64,000 bases of DNA from Prevotella sp. OH937_COT-195. Lineage in GTDB: Bacteria > Bacteroidota > Bacteroidia > Bacteroidales > Bacteroidaceae. The notes below the pieces were generated by a model that worked only from the letters and a program-made list of their open reading frames with translations, was not told the DNA's origin and made no database searches. The position numbers and the translations under genes were made by a program. The stretch lies in NCBI RefSeq assembly GCF_003932845.1, contig NZ_RQZH01000012.1, forward strand, positions 26,599-90,598, read 5' to 3'. Positions 46,523 through 55,787 of the stretch are shown in pieces (positions within the stretch are counted from its first letter, which is position 1; each line of letters starts with the position of its first letter).

Positions 46523-48655
46523 TTAGAAGAAAACGTATCTCTTATCTTTCACGTCTGCCTTGATGAAATACTCCTGCAATGCCTGCTGAGCTGCCTGTGC
46601 TGCTCTCTGTCCGAGACGTGCGGCGTATGTTGCCTCATCATATTTTCCGGGAAGAGTAACCTTGTCTTTTACCATGAAAAGATATACTCCGGCATTACCC
46701 TTTACGGGGGAAGCAGAGAACTTGCCCTTGCCTGTCGCAGCCACAGCACCACTGAGAGCCGGTTCGCTTGCACCGGTAGCCTGAACGAACACCGGTGCTG
46801 CAAATGTCACTTGTGCCACCTCATTTACCAGTGCGCCCTTTGCTTTTGCTGCTTCAACAGACTTTACATCTTTCACGTTGGCAATTATCTGTTCTGCTTT
46901 CTTGTCACGAATGACTGCATTCTTTATATATTCCTTAACATTGGAATCGTCAAGCGTGCGGAATCCGACATCATGTATTCCTGTCAATGCAACGACAAGG
47001 AGATTGTCATTGTTGCCACATTCGTAAAGCGGAGAAACCTCATTCACGTTTGCACTATAAATCCATCTCATTGCATCGCGTGTGTTGTTGACATTTGCGA
47101 CATAATATTCCGTACTTGACAAGTCTTTGCGTTCCTCCACTTTATAACCATATTTTGCGGCATTCTTTTCCAAAGCCCCAATGGTGCGGCTTTCACTTAC
47201 ATATTGGCTGAACTTGTTGTATGCAGTATTGTATGTGTCTTTAGAGAAATCCATTGTCTTGGAAATAACCGCAGCAATGTATTTCGTAACCATTGAACGG
47301 CGGTCGGTAACCTGTACAATCATATTTCCACCTGAAAGTTTTACGTTCTTCGTCTCGTTAACAGCCATATTATTAATCGAGTTGATATAAGAACGGAAAT
47401 CCGTGTCAATTGCCGGAGCATTCTGATATTGACGCGTTGTCACCCAAGTTTTCTCCCCTGTCTGACCATATTTCTTTGCAAGTGCATCGAAATCTCCACC
47501 TCCTTGTAATGCGTTGTAGATGCTGTCTGCACGTTTTGATGCCATATCTGCATTTTGATCCGCAACTTGGATTACACGAATTTGTATTGAGTCAGGCAAT
47601 TGCTCTTTTGCAATGAGACGTATAATATTAATCGTATTGTCTTCACCGATTACCGGACCTAACGTTTGTCCAACGGACATAGAGTCAAGTTTTGATGCCA
47701 CAGGCATTGGAAAAGCATCTTTACCCACGGGAACGCCATTGAACGGAATGAGTGAAGAACTTTTGCTTACGACATTACCCGGTGTCTCGGCACTCTTGAG
47801 TTCTTCTGCAAATTTATTCATTTGGTCGTTTGTTGCTTTACGGTCAGCATCTGAAGCTGCGACCTTGACGCTTACAAATTTTATGTCGCGAGTCTCTTTA
47901 AACTGACGGAACATAGGTTTCAACTCTTCATATTTTGCTTTCAGGTCGGCATCTGTTACAGTTACTTTATTGTCATTAATCGACGAATATGGTATTGAAG
48001 CCAGTTCTATTGTGCTTTCCTCGTTCTCTGCCTTAAATGCCAACTTTGCTGAAATATTGTTTGTAACCATCATGCAACGAGCAAAAAGGGTCTGATATTT
48101 CTGTGCGAGAAGTTGTGTGCGAAGATTTTTCTCTGTGAAAGACCAGAATTTGCTGATTGCTTCATACTGCTCGGCTAATTGGGGATTGTTCAATGCAGAC
48201 TTGTCATTTAGAAATTTCTGTACCATGGTATAGTCAAACCGACCGGTCTGCCGGTTTACGAAAGGAGTTTGGAGAAGCATTGGGTTTGTTCCCTCTTTCA
48301 TCATATTCTGCAACTCCTCATCTGTAACAGTAAGACCAAGTTCTCCTGCTTCCTTTTCAATGATGCTGTTTTGAACCATTGTCTGCCAAACTTGATCGCG
48401 CAGAGCCGTTGTCTGCTCGTCTGTCAGGTTCTCCATTCCACGGGCAATTTTCACATATTCCGTAAACTCGTTTACCCTTTCATTGAAATCGTTGATGTCA
48501 ACCGTCTTTCCAAGCACGGTACCGACCTCGTTCCTTTTGCCAAAGAGAGCATCGACAATTTTGCTCCAATCTTCAGCAATGAATGCAAAAAGACCCAAAC
48601 CGATTACCACGATAAGGATAGGTCCCCAACTTCTGATTTTTCCAATTGCTGCCAT
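46523..48655 (-). CDS. ppiD: PpiD/SurA-like peptidyl-prolyl isomerase, membrane-anchored
   Basis: 710 residues. A single N-terminal transmembrane helix (WGPILIVVIGLGLFAFIAEDW) anchors it, followed by the SurA N-terminal-type domain (DFNERVNEFTEYVK... LQNMMKEGTNP), a parvulin PPIase domain (about 340-450; QIRVIQVADQNADMASKRADS) and a long C-terminal part. A periplasmic chaperone for outer-membrane and secreted proteins. No catalytic certainty, as PpiD parvulin domains can be inactive. Genes for the gldE/lptC/coaX group lie upstream. Confidence 0.9.
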   Translation of the reverse strand: MAAIGKIRSWGPILIVVIGLGLFAFIAEDWSKIVDALFGKRNEVGTVLGKTVDINDFNERVNEFTEYVKIARGMENLTDEQTTALRDQVWQTMVQNSIIEKEAGELGLTVTDEELQNMMKEGTNPMLLQTPFVNRQTGRFDYTMVQKFLNDKSALNNPQLAEQYEAISKFWSFTEKNLRTQLLAQKYQTLFARCMMVTNNISAKLAFKAENEESTIELASIPYSSINDNKVTVTDADLKAKYEELKPMFRQFKETRDIKFVSVKVAASDADRKATNDQMNKFAEELKSAETPGNVVSKSSSLIPFNGVPVGKDAFPMPVASKLDSMSVGQTLGPVIGEDNTINIIRLIAKEQLPDSIQIRVIQVADQNADMASKRADSIYNALQGGGDFDALAKKYGQTGEKTWVTTRQYQNAPAIDTDFRSYINSINNMAVNETKNVKLSGGNMIVQVTDRRSMVTKYIAAVISKTMDFSKDTYNTAYNKFSQYVSESRTIGALEKNAAKYGYKVEERKDLSSTEYYVANVNNTRDAMRWIYSANVNEVSPLYECGNNDNLLVVALTGIHDVGFRTLDDSNVKEYIKNAVIRDKKAEQIIANVKDVKSVEAAKAKGALVNEVAQVTFAAPVFVQATGASEPALSGAVAATGKGKFSASPVKGNAGVYLFMVKDKVTLPGKYDEATYAARLGQRAAQAAQQALQEYFIKADVKDKRYVFF

Positions 48656-48777
48656 TTTTTGTTTTTAATTTTATTTTATTATTTTATTATTCTTAACTTC
48701 ATTGGAATTATTGTCTGTATGGCCTCATTGCTTAACCACACGCAGTAACAATTTCCCAAATAATGAGTTTCAAGGTG

Positions 48778-48785
48778 CAAAATTA
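48778..48785 (-). promoter_or_regulatory. -7 box for the ppiD-like gene
   Basis: Minus-strand TAATTTTG, about 123 bp before the ATG at 48655, giving a long leader. Confidence 0.45.
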
Positions 48786-48830
48786 CAAAAAAGATGATAA
48801 TTATTGGCATATAATATCGAAAAAGTTTTG

Positions 48831-50099
48831 CTATTTCAACACTTTCAACCTTACCAACTCTATTTTTGTCATAGTATTCTTTATAATCTTAAATTCAAAC
48901 TCGCCAACGGTCACAATTTCATTTAGTTTCGGGAAACTTTCGTAATAGTTCAGAATGAGTCCGCCTATGGTCATGTATTCTTCACTTTCCGGCAGATTTA
49001 CGTTGAATTTCTCGTTTACCTTGTCTATTTCAAGGCGTGCAGATAATATAAACTCATTTTCAGAGATTTGTTTTGCCACATAGTTGGAGTTATCATGCTC
49101 GTCCTCAATGTCTCCGAATATTTCCTCAACAATATCTTCAAGACTAACAATACCGCATGTTCCTCCGAATTCGTCAATAACCACTCCGAGAGTCTTCTTT
49201 TGTTGCATGAATGTCTGCATCAGTTTCTTCGCAGGCATTGTCTCCGGTACATAAGGCATGTTCTGTATGCCTTTGTGCCAGTTGTTTGCATCACGAAACA
49301 TTTCCGATGAATGTATGTAGCCAATGATATGGTCTATGTCTTCTCTGTAAACGATTATTTTAGATTTGCCGCTTTCAATAAATATATTTTTAAGTTCGGA
49401 TACAGACGAAGAGTACTCAACCGCACAAATTTCGGTACGCGGTATCATGCAGTCGCGTACTTTTGTATCGGAGAACTCAAGCGCATTTTGAAATATCCTG
49501 ACATCGTCGTCTATCTGAGAATCGTCTTTTGCCTTGGCCAAACTAGATTGTACCAAATGGTCAAGGTCTAATTTGGAAAATATCTCATCTCCGCTTTCTT
49601 TCTCGACCTTTATTCCTACAATTCTCATCAATATATGAGATATTATTGTTGAAAATCTTGATATAGGCCATAGCAATATGTAAAAGACAAATGCAGGAAA
49701 AGCAAATATGGTAAGCAATCTGTTTGCATTGCTTTTAAAAATAGATTTAGGAAGAAACTCTCCGGTAAATAGTACAATTATGGTAGAAAGAATAGTATCT
49801 AATGGTACGGTAACACTTGGCTCAAATCCTTGGAATATCGTGTTGTCGAATAATTTTGCGACAAGAATGCCATACACCACAAGTACGATATTGTTTCCCA
49901 CGAGCATGGTGCTGACAAAGTTATTAGGATATTTATAGAATATTTGCAGTGGCAATCTGGATATTCCGAATTTATCTTTTTCCATTTCGGCAAGCATGCG
50001 GTTGCTCGAAACGAATGCGATCTCCATTCCGGAAAAGAATGCAGACAGAATCATTGTTGCTAATATCTCTATGATTAATGCTATGTCAATATCATCCAT
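48831..50099 (-). CDS. CNNM/CorC-type hemolysin-family protein (GldE-like)
   Basis: 422 residues: an N-terminal DUF21 membrane domain (three or four helices; IALIIEILATMILSAFFSGMEIAFVSSN), two CBS domains (about 200-330; MIPRTEICAVEYSSSVSELKNIF, then GIVSLEDIVEEIFGDIEDEHD), and a C-terminal CorC_HlyC domain. These bind nucleotides and regulate ion (Mg2+) transport or related processes. In Bacteroidetes close homologues are called GldE, though gliding is not implied. The neighbours are lptC and ppiD-like. Confidence 0.88.
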   Translation of the reverse strand: MDDIDIALIIEILATMILSAFFSGMEIAFVSSNRMLAEMEKDKFGISRLPLQIFYKYPNNFVSTMLVGNNIVLVVYGILVAKLFDNTIFQGFEPSVTVPLDTILSTIIVLFTGEFLPKSIFKSNANRLLTIFAFPAFVFYILLWPISRFSTIISHILMRIVGIKVEKESGDEIFSKLDLDHLVQSSLAKAKDDSQIDDDVRIFQNALEFSDTKVRDCMIPRTEICAVEYSSSVSELKNIFIESGKSKIIVYREDIDHIIGYIHSSEMFRDANNWHKGIQNMPYVPETMPAKKLMQTFMQQKKTLGVVIDEFGGTCGIVSLEDIVEEIFGDIEDEHDNSNYVAKQISENEFILSARLEIDKVNEKFNVNLPESEEYMTIGGLILNYYESFPKLNEIVTVGEFEFKIIKNTMTKIELVRLKVLK

Positions 50100-50105
50100 G
50101 AGAGA

Positions 50106-50822
50106 TTATCTTTTGTTCGTGATTGTTGGTGTATCTTGTATTTTCGCTTTCGGATTTGCCGGCATCCTTATTTTCGCTTTTGCGGTGTCCGGTGCAGACA
50201 ATATCGTGTCAGCCTCCGAATTTCCTATACCATTCTTACCTTTGACGAATGAGCCTTTTGTATTGGTTATGGTATAGTGAGTAAGTCGTTCGTCACTGCG
50301 GAAATGTGTACCTTCGAGTTCCCTTGTCGGAGTAATCAAACGCGAATATTTGTCGCTGTATAGTTCGTGAAGATTCTGATCCCAAAAAAGTTCTTCACTG
50401 GTAAAATACATTCCGTTTTTTGTCCTTACGCTAACCCTTCCGCGCAATTCCCACAAACGTTTTGTATCATAGTAGTATGCAGTGTCTGCTTGGAGAAAAG
50501 CCTCTACATGAAAACTTTTGTCAAACTCTTCAAGAAACAATCCGTTCCTGAATATCCAACGTGACGGATTCCTGTTTTGATTAATTTCCCATTCCTCCGT
50601 AACAATTCTGTATTTCATTATTCCGGAGTCACTAATCAACGTGTTTACTCCGTAACTTATCATAAGAGCCACCGAGTCACGCTCGTTAATGGCAGGAGCA
50701 GTATGTTCCACACCACTTTCGCAAGATATGGCAAGCAAGGGTAACAAAAAAGGTAAGAGATACATTTTCTCATACCTCTTTCTCAATGAAAAACCACATA
50801 GCCTTTCAAATATCTTTTTCAT
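50106..50822 (-). CDS. lptC: LPS export periplasmic protein LptC
   Basis: 238 residues from the ATG at 50822 (MKKIFERLCGFSLRKRYEKM); a TTG 12 bp upstream is less likely. Lipoprotein signal with lipobox LLAISC, then an LptC/OstA-like beta-jellyroll (SYGVNTLISDSGIMKYRIVTEEW, then DTAYYYDTKRLWELRGRVSV). Bridges LptF/G in the inner membrane to LptA in the periplasm; an LptF/G gene is at 5.4 kb. 6 bp from the GldE-like gene and 18 bp from the preceding OMP gene. Confidence 0.88.
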   Translation of the reverse strand: MKKIFERLCGFSLRKRYEKMYLLPFLLPLLAISCESGVEHTAPAINERDSVALMISYGVNTLISDSGIMKYRIVTEEWEINQNRNPSRWIFRNGLFLEEFDKSFHVEAFLQADTAYYYDTKRLWELRGRVSVRTKNGMYFTSEELFWDQNLHELYSDKYSRLITPTRELEGTHFRSDERLTHYTITNTKGSFVKGKNGIGNSEADTILSAPDTAKAKIRMPANPKAKIQDTPTITNKR

Positions 50823-50840
50823 TATACTCGGCAATACGGA

Positions 50841-52133
50841 CTATTCAACTTTCCATTTCATGAACCATCGCTCGTTGAAAGTTAATCCGATGTTTATCCT
50901 AAACGTATTCTCGGTAATGAACTTATTCGTATCTATACGTACCCACTGAGCCGATATATTAAGTACCGACTTGTTATTATAACTATTCATTATGGGTATT
51001 CCAAAACCTGCACTTACGGAAAATTCTTTCGGTCCGTCATATCCATTTATATTTAAATAAGGTGTCGAATATGATGCACCCAAACGATAGGCAAGTCTGT
51101 TGAAAAACTTTCTACTGAATGCACTCGGACAATACTCGCCTCCCACAGTAACCTTATGCCTGTCTTTAAAATACTTGTCATTGAGGATATAACCAGCCTT
51201 CCCTCCTATTTCGGTATAGACAGGAAAAGAAGTGGAAGCCCATTTCTGTAACGAATAATCCACACCTAATTTTATCTTATTTTTATGATTATACATAAAA
51301 CCGGCACCAATAAAATGTGGCAGTGACAGTCCGTTGTTGACTGCAAACACCGTACTGTCTTTTACTCCTGTCTGTTTATTGGTTGACAGAATCTTACATT
51401 CTGCATCAGCATTAAGGTTGTGTCCCAATCCGTATGTCGCTCCTATTGTCAACGAATTGCTCTTACCAAACGGAATGGAATATTGCAAACCGAAATCCAA
51501 TCGGTAACTTTTTACATTTACCGAATAGAATTTAGACAAACTGTTTATGTAAACATCCGTATATGAATTTATTATAGAGCGATTACAATCTCCCCACAGA
51601 TAAGAAGCATTGACTCCTATGGATATGTTTTTCAAAGGTTCCAATCCGAGACCGAGGAATACTTGATGAAGACCTCCACTCCCAAAATATGTATTTACAT
51701 ATCCTGAAGTTCTATCATTGTTAATGTATCCGGAAGATGCGTAATTATACCCTACGTTGGAAAAAGGCAATATACCGAAACTCAAACCAAAATGTTTGAC
51801 TAAACGGAATGCTGCAACGGCATATTCAAAATTTGCATTATTCGCATTCTTTTTTACTCCATTCTCTGAAAAGTTTGTCAACTGTCCGCTTACTCCTGCA
51901 TCAAAAATAAACGTTAGCGAGTCCATTGATGAATAAGAAGCCGGGTTAATGAAATTTATTTGGTTGCCCTCCCTAAATCCTATACCCAGTCCGTTCATGC
52001 CTCTGTTAAAGCCACTGGTTTGATCTGACAAAACTCCAAATCCATATTGACTATATGGTGAATTAGTACCGCTCTGGGCTGTTGCCGTAAGCGTCGTTAC
52101 CATCATAAGAATGGCGATAGTTATTTTCTTCAT
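50841..52133 (-). CDS. Outer-membrane beta-barrel protein
   Basis: 430 residues. Signal peptide MKKITIAILMMVTTLTATAQ, then NSPYSQYGFGVLSDQTSGFNRG and many amphipathic beta strands ending in NIGLTFNERWFMKWKVE, a barrel-like profile. I cannot name the family with certainty; the FNRGMNGLGIGF-type start resembles Bacteroidetes proteins annotated as membrane transport or PorV-like. Its ATG overlaps the coaX stop by 4 bp. Confidence 0.75.
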   Translation of the reverse strand: MKKITIAILMMVTTLTATAQSGTNSPYSQYGFGVLSDQTSGFNRGMNGLGIGFREGNQINFINPASYSSMDSLTFIFDAGVSGQLTNFSENGVKKNANNANFEYAVAAFRLVKHFGLSFGILPFSNVGYNYASSGYINNDRTSGYVNTYFGSGGLHQVFLGLGLEPLKNISIGVNASYLWGDCNRSIINSYTDVYINSLSKFYSVNVKSYRLDFGLQYSIPFGKSNSLTIGATYGLGHNLNADAECKILSTNKQTGVKDSTVFAVNNGLSLPHFIGAGFMYNHKNKIKLGVDYSLQKWASTSFPVYTEIGGKAGYILNDKYFKDRHKVTVGGEYCPSAFSRKFFNRLAYRLGASYSTPYLNINGYDGPKEFSVSAGFGIPIMNSYNNKSVLNISAQWVRIDTNKFITENTFRINIGLTFNERWFMKWKVE

Positions 52134-52912
52134 TGTTCTTTATTGTATTCGAGTATTGCATTTAATCCTTTCGGCACTAACAAACCGTCCTCTACAAGAT
52201 TTGGCATTGTGCCATTGTGATTTGCAGGTGCAAAGGTGTGATTTTTTTCTGAGAAATGCAAATTTACATGGCTTCCTCCCGTTAAATAAATGTAAAGTTG
52301 AGAATATTTACTACCAAATATGTTTATATACCCTTCTATTTCACGCTTCACACCGTTTATTACGCCACTCCTTATGGCAGTCTCCGTAGAATCTCCAATT
52401 TCCGTTATGCGTCCTTCGGCATCAATGGAAGGTAACTTTGAAGTGAATGCATGTAGTGATTTCAGTCTCATCTCTATTCCGGGTGAAATATTCCCCCCCT
52501 CATATTCTCCTTTAGAGTTAATGAAATCGTATGTTATACATGTTCCAACATCAATTACAAGAATGTCCATTCCCTTGTTGTTTAACGATGCACCAACAAC
52601 AGCGGCGAGCCGATCGGATCCCAATGTCAAAGGTGTCTTGTACAAATTCCTTATTGGTACGGCAGTTATGCCGGGCTGGAAATAAAGCATCGGAAAATGC
52701 AGATTGCCGATAAAGTCCATAAAACCGTCATTCAGCAATACTGTTGAGCAATATATTCCCTTTGAGAATTTATGTCTTGATATAAAATCCAATGCTTCAT
52801 TGTCACAAATATTATTGATGCGAACTTCATCAACGGCATTCATACCATCGAAACAAACCATTTTTATTGATGTATTGCCAACATCGATAATGAGACGTAA
52901 ATCACTTGTCAC
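52130..52912 (-). CDS. coaX: Type III pantothenate kinase
   Basis: About 260 residues. The start has no ATG: GTG 52912 (MTSDLRLIIDVGNTSIK) or TTG 52921; GTG preferred. ASKHA-fold kinase phosphorylating pantothenate in the first CoA step. N-terminal LIIDVGNTSIKMVCFDG, LGSDRLAAVVGA, DVGTCITYDFIN and GGNISPGIEMRLKSLHAFTSKLP are family motifs, and Asp in IDVGN coordinates phosphate. Unlike PanK I this type is not feedback-inhibited by CoA. Works with PanC and PanD at 19 kb. Confidence 0.93.
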   Translation of the reverse strand: MTSDLRLIIDVGNTSIKMVCFDGMNAVDEVRINNICDNEALDFISRHKFSKGIYCSTVLLNDGFMDFIGNLHFPMLYFQPGITAVPIRNLYKTPLTLGSDRLAAVVGASLNNKGMDILVIDVGTCITYDFINSKGEYEGGNISPGIEMRLKSLHAFTSKLPSIDAEGRITEIGDSTETAIRSGVINGVKREIEGYINIFGSKYSQLYIYLTGGSHVNLHFSEKNHTFAPANHNGTMPNLVEDGLLVPKGLNAILEYNKEQ

Positions 52913-52959
52913 AATCTGCAAAAATGCTCGGATTATAAAAAACGAACTAATATCGGGTG

Positions 52960-52967
52960 CAAAATTA
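52960..52967 (-). promoter_or_regulatory. -7 box for coaX
   Basis: Minus-strand TAATTTTG followed by CAC, about 48 bp before the GTG start. Divergent from the plus-strand box at 53013. Confidence 0.65.
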
Positions 52968-53012
52968 TCTTTTTTTTTTGAAACAAAAGAACGTTAAGTG
53001 GAAAATATAAAG

Positions 53013-53020
53013 TAATTTTG
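53013..53020 (+). promoter_or_regulatory. -7 box for the DUF4105 gene, touching the start
   Basis: TAATTTTG; its last base is 5 nt from the GTG at 53025, so that GTG would be close to +1. Confidence 0.5.
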
Positions 53021-53024
53021 CAAC

Positions 53025-54230
53025 GTGAAACAGAGAATTGGTATATTGAAAGTATTACTATTGGTATTGGCCATGCAGAATGTAACACTTTCGAACGGAC
53101 AGAATAAAAGGTTGTCTCTTGACTCACTGGAGATAAGTTTACTGACATGTTCTCCACGCCAGCAAATATACAGCCTTTACGGACACACTGCCATAAGACT
53201 TCGCGACATGCGCACCGGTCTTGATGTGGCTGTGAATTATGGGGTGTTTTCTTTTGACAAACCTTTATTTGTACCACGGTTTGTATTTGGCATGACCGAT
53301 TATGAAATCGGAATTATCCCTTTCAAATATTTTATTAAAGAATACAAGGACGGCGGGAGTCGTGTAGTACAGCAAGTGCTTAATCTCACTCCTGATGAGA
53401 AAATGCTTGTATTTGATGCCATACAAGTAAACCTATTGCCGGAGAACAAATATTACAGATATAATTTTTTCTATGACAACTGCACCACGAGAGCACGTGA
53501 TATAATTGTGAACAATATCAAAGGAGGCATCAATTACACATCACGCAATGGTGGAACTTTCAGAGAGATTATTCATCAAAAGAACGAACATTATCCATGG
53601 GCACGCTTCGGAAACGACTTGTTGCTCGGTATAGGCTCGGACATGCCCACGACACAAGAACAACGGCAGTTTTTACCGGACAACCTGATGTATGATTTTG
53701 AAAATGCGACAAGGAACGACAACCACAAGCGTCTGGTTGAAAAAACAACGACAATCATTGATGCCAAGCCTCCTGTTTTAGATAAAGGATTCCCTTTGAC
53801 ACCCAACCATTGTGCATTGTTGTTACTCGTTATAACCATCGTGATTACAATAGTTGAATTTGTCAAGAGTACAAGAATGATATATTTTGATGTGTTTCTA
53901 ATGCTGTTTGTATCAACCACAGGTATAATTCTTTTCCTGATGATTTTTTCACAACACCCTACGGTAAGACTTAATCTCCAAATACTGATTCTCAACCCAC
54001 TACCGTTTTTCTTCATAAAGAGATTAATCAAAAGACATAGGAAAGGCATAAAGGATAAACAACATATAATATGGGTGGCATTGGCATGTCTTTTCTTCAT
54101 AGGCGGATTTTTCCAGTTATATGCAGACGGAATGTATCTTTTGGCATTATCTTTGCTGATAAGGAGCTTAAAGGGGCTGCTTTCAAATTGCAATACCCGC
54201 CTTACCATTGGCTCGCCCGAAAAGGTATGA
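53025..54230 (+). CDS. DUF4105 family membrane protein
   Basis: 401 residues. Signal or anchor helix (about 5-20), a periplasmic DUF4105 domain with SLYGHTAIRLRDMRTGLDVAVNYGVF and YYRYNFFYDNCTTRARDIIVN (conserved His, Asn-Cys-Thr suggest a peptidase-like active centre), then at least five C-terminal transmembrane helices (about 265-400). Function unknown. The start is a GTG (53025) with the promoter box 5 nt upstream; a TTG at 53046 is an alternative leaving a short leader. Followed by the phosphatase-like gene 35 bp on. Confidence 0.85.
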   Translation: MKQRIGILKVLLLVLAMQNVTLSNGQNKRLSLDSLEISLLTCSPRQQIYSLYGHTAIRLRDMRTGLDVAVNYGVFSFDKPLFVPRFVFGMTDYEIGIIPFKYFIKEYKDGGSRVVQQVLNLTPDEKMLVFDAIQVNLLPENKYYRYNFFYDNCTTRARDIIVNNIKGGINYTSRNGGTFREIIHQKNEHYPWARFGNDLLLGIGSDMPTTQEQRQFLPDNLMYDFENATRNDNHKRLVEKTTTIIDAKPPVLDKGFPLTPNHCALLLLVITIVITIVEFVKSTRMIYFDVFLMLFVSTTGIILFLMIFSQHPTVRLNLQILILNPLPFFFIKRLIKRHRKGIKDKQHIIWVALACLFFIGGFFQLYADGMYLLALSLLIRSLKGLLSNCNTRLTIGSPEKV

Positions 54231-54265
54231 GCGTGAAATTATAAATAAAATAATAACACTTTAGG

Positions 54266-55684
54266 ATGCGAGACAACCTATTAAAGTTTAACAGACGATA
54301 CCTTACGGCAACATTGCTTGCCATAATATCCACGGGGCTTCAGGCACAACAGAATCCCAAACCGAGACTTGTAATAAACATTGTGATCAATCAAATGACA
54401 TCGGAGTGCCTCGACAGTTACTCCGGATATTTTGAGGAAGGTGGCTTCCGCCGACTTATCGAGTCCGGGAAAGTCTTTGCCACGGCAACAATGCCGTTCG
54501 CACCTGTTGACATCGCGTCTGCCATTACATCTATATATACCGGTACCACGCCGTATTATAATGGCATTGCCAACTCCCAATGGCTTGACAGACATTCCCT
54601 AAAGGTAGTTTCTTGTGTTGACGACAGCAAATACAGTGCAGTAGGTACATACTCCAGCGGCTCTGCATCGAATGTACTATCTTCGATGATTGGCGATGAA
54701 CTGAAGGCAAAAACAGAAAACCGTGGCAAGGTATATGCAATTGCTGCCAAACGTGAAGCTGCAATCTTGTCGGCATGTCATTATGCCAACTGCGCTTTTT
54801 GGATTGACGACATAACAAGAAGATGGAGTACTTCAACATATTATCCGGAGGAACTTCCGAATTGGCTACCCAACATTGAGAAACAGGAAGACGAAATTAA
54901 TTTGTCACAAAACAACTACCTTGTTGCAAACGCAGCAATAAGTTGTATTGCAAATTTTTCTTTGGGGAAAGACGATGATAGTGACATATTGGCACTAACA
55001 TTTGACGTATCGGACGAACTGGCAACCTACAAAGAACTTGATAAAGACATAAGTCGTCTTGTAAAAATGGCAACGAGTGCAGTGGGAGAAGAGAATCTGC
55101 TTGTCATAACTACCGGAACCGGACTTTATCCACCGCAAAACATTGACTACGCGCAACTACGAATACCACACGGAACATACTACATAAACCGTTCGGCAAA
55201 ACTGTTGGAACTATATCTAAATGCCATTTACGACCAAGGGAAATATGTCGAAGGCTGTATGAACAATCAGATATATCTAAACACGAAACTTGCAGAACAG
55301 AAAAAGATTGAAGTGAGCGAAATGCTCAATAGGTCACAGATGTTCCTTCTTGAAAGTTCGGGGGTTGGCGATGTGTTTACAAAACACCAATTGCTGACCG
55401 CAGGTTCCGACATGCTTGCAACAATGCGAAATTCGTTCAACAGTAATACATGCGGAGACCTTATAATTGTTACACAACCCGGATGGAAATTATTAAACGA
55501 GGAAAACAAGCAAGAGATTAAACCAAATACAACATCAGCAACTTTTCCTATTATAATATGGGGTTCCGGAATAAAACCGGAACGATTGGAAACTCATGTT
55601 TCAGCAGAAAGAATATCGCCAACAATATCAAAAGCAATTAGAATCAGGGCACCAAATGCTTGTGTTGCAACTCCATTGATATGA
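54266..55684 (+). CDS. Alkaline-phosphatase-superfamily protein, apparently without active site
   Basis: 472 residues. Signal peptide ends in GLQAQ. The fold resembles PafA-like phosphatases: [38 protein letters not shown] and [14 protein letters not shown] all align. Yet metal and nucleophile residues are missing: the usual Asp-Gln opening reads VINQMTS, the nucleophile Thr position before SIYTG reads VDIASAIT, the Asp-His-Gly motif reads TTGTG, and the late His region reads ATFPIIIWG. It is probably a pseudo-enzyme with a binding or scaffolding role. Sits between the DUF4105 gene and secA; no frameshift is visible. Confidence 0.8.
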   Translation: MRDNLLKFNRRYLTATLLAIISTGLQAQQNPKPRLVINIVINQMTSECLDSYSGYFEEGGFRRLIESGKVFATATMPFAPVDIASAITSIYTGTTPYYNGIANSQWLDRHSLKVVSCVDDSKYSAVGTYSSGSASNVLSSMIGDELKAKTENRGKVYAIAAKREAAILSACHYANCAFWIDDITRRWSTSTYYPEELPNWLPNIEKQEDEINLSQNNYLVANAAISCIANFSLGKDDDSDILALTFDVSDELATYKELDKDISRLVKMATSAVGEENLLVITTGTGLYPPQNIDYAQLRIPHGTYYINRSAKLLELYLNAIYDQGKYVEGCMNNQIYLNTKLAEQKKIEVSEMLNRSQMFLLESSGVGDVFTKHQLLTAGSDMLATMRNSFNSNTCGDLIIVTQPGWKLLNEENKQEIKPNTTSATFPIIIWGSGIKPERLETHVSAERISPTISKAIRIRAPNACVATPLI

Positions 55685-55743
55685 TTTTAATTACATAAGT
55701 ATCATTTGGAATTTATTTTATGTGCAAATATCGTTTTTTTTCG

Positions 55744-55751
55744 TAACTTTG
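55744..55751 (+). promoter_or_regulatory. -7 box for secA
   Basis: TAACTTTG followed by CA, 36 bp before the ATG at 55788. It lies inside an upstream extension of the frame, so the later start is correct. Confidence 0.65.
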
Positions 55752-55787
55752 CAAATCGAATTAAGTAACAAAAAATTAAATACAAAT

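Noticed and set aside
46439..47119. 226-residue plus-strand ORF opposite the ppiD-like gene
   Set aside because: Cysteine-rich nonsense-like sequence wholly inside the ppiD-like gene on the other strand; a shadow frame.
54266..55684. Frameshift as the cause of the lost catalytic residues in the phosphatase-like gene
   Set aside because: Fold motifs stay in one frame across the whole gene, so the residues are substituted rather than shifted.
55722..55787. 22-residue N-terminal extension of secA
   Set aside because: It contains the promoter box TAACTTTG and reads [12 protein letters not shown], not SecA-like. The ATG at 55788 gives the typical N-terminus.
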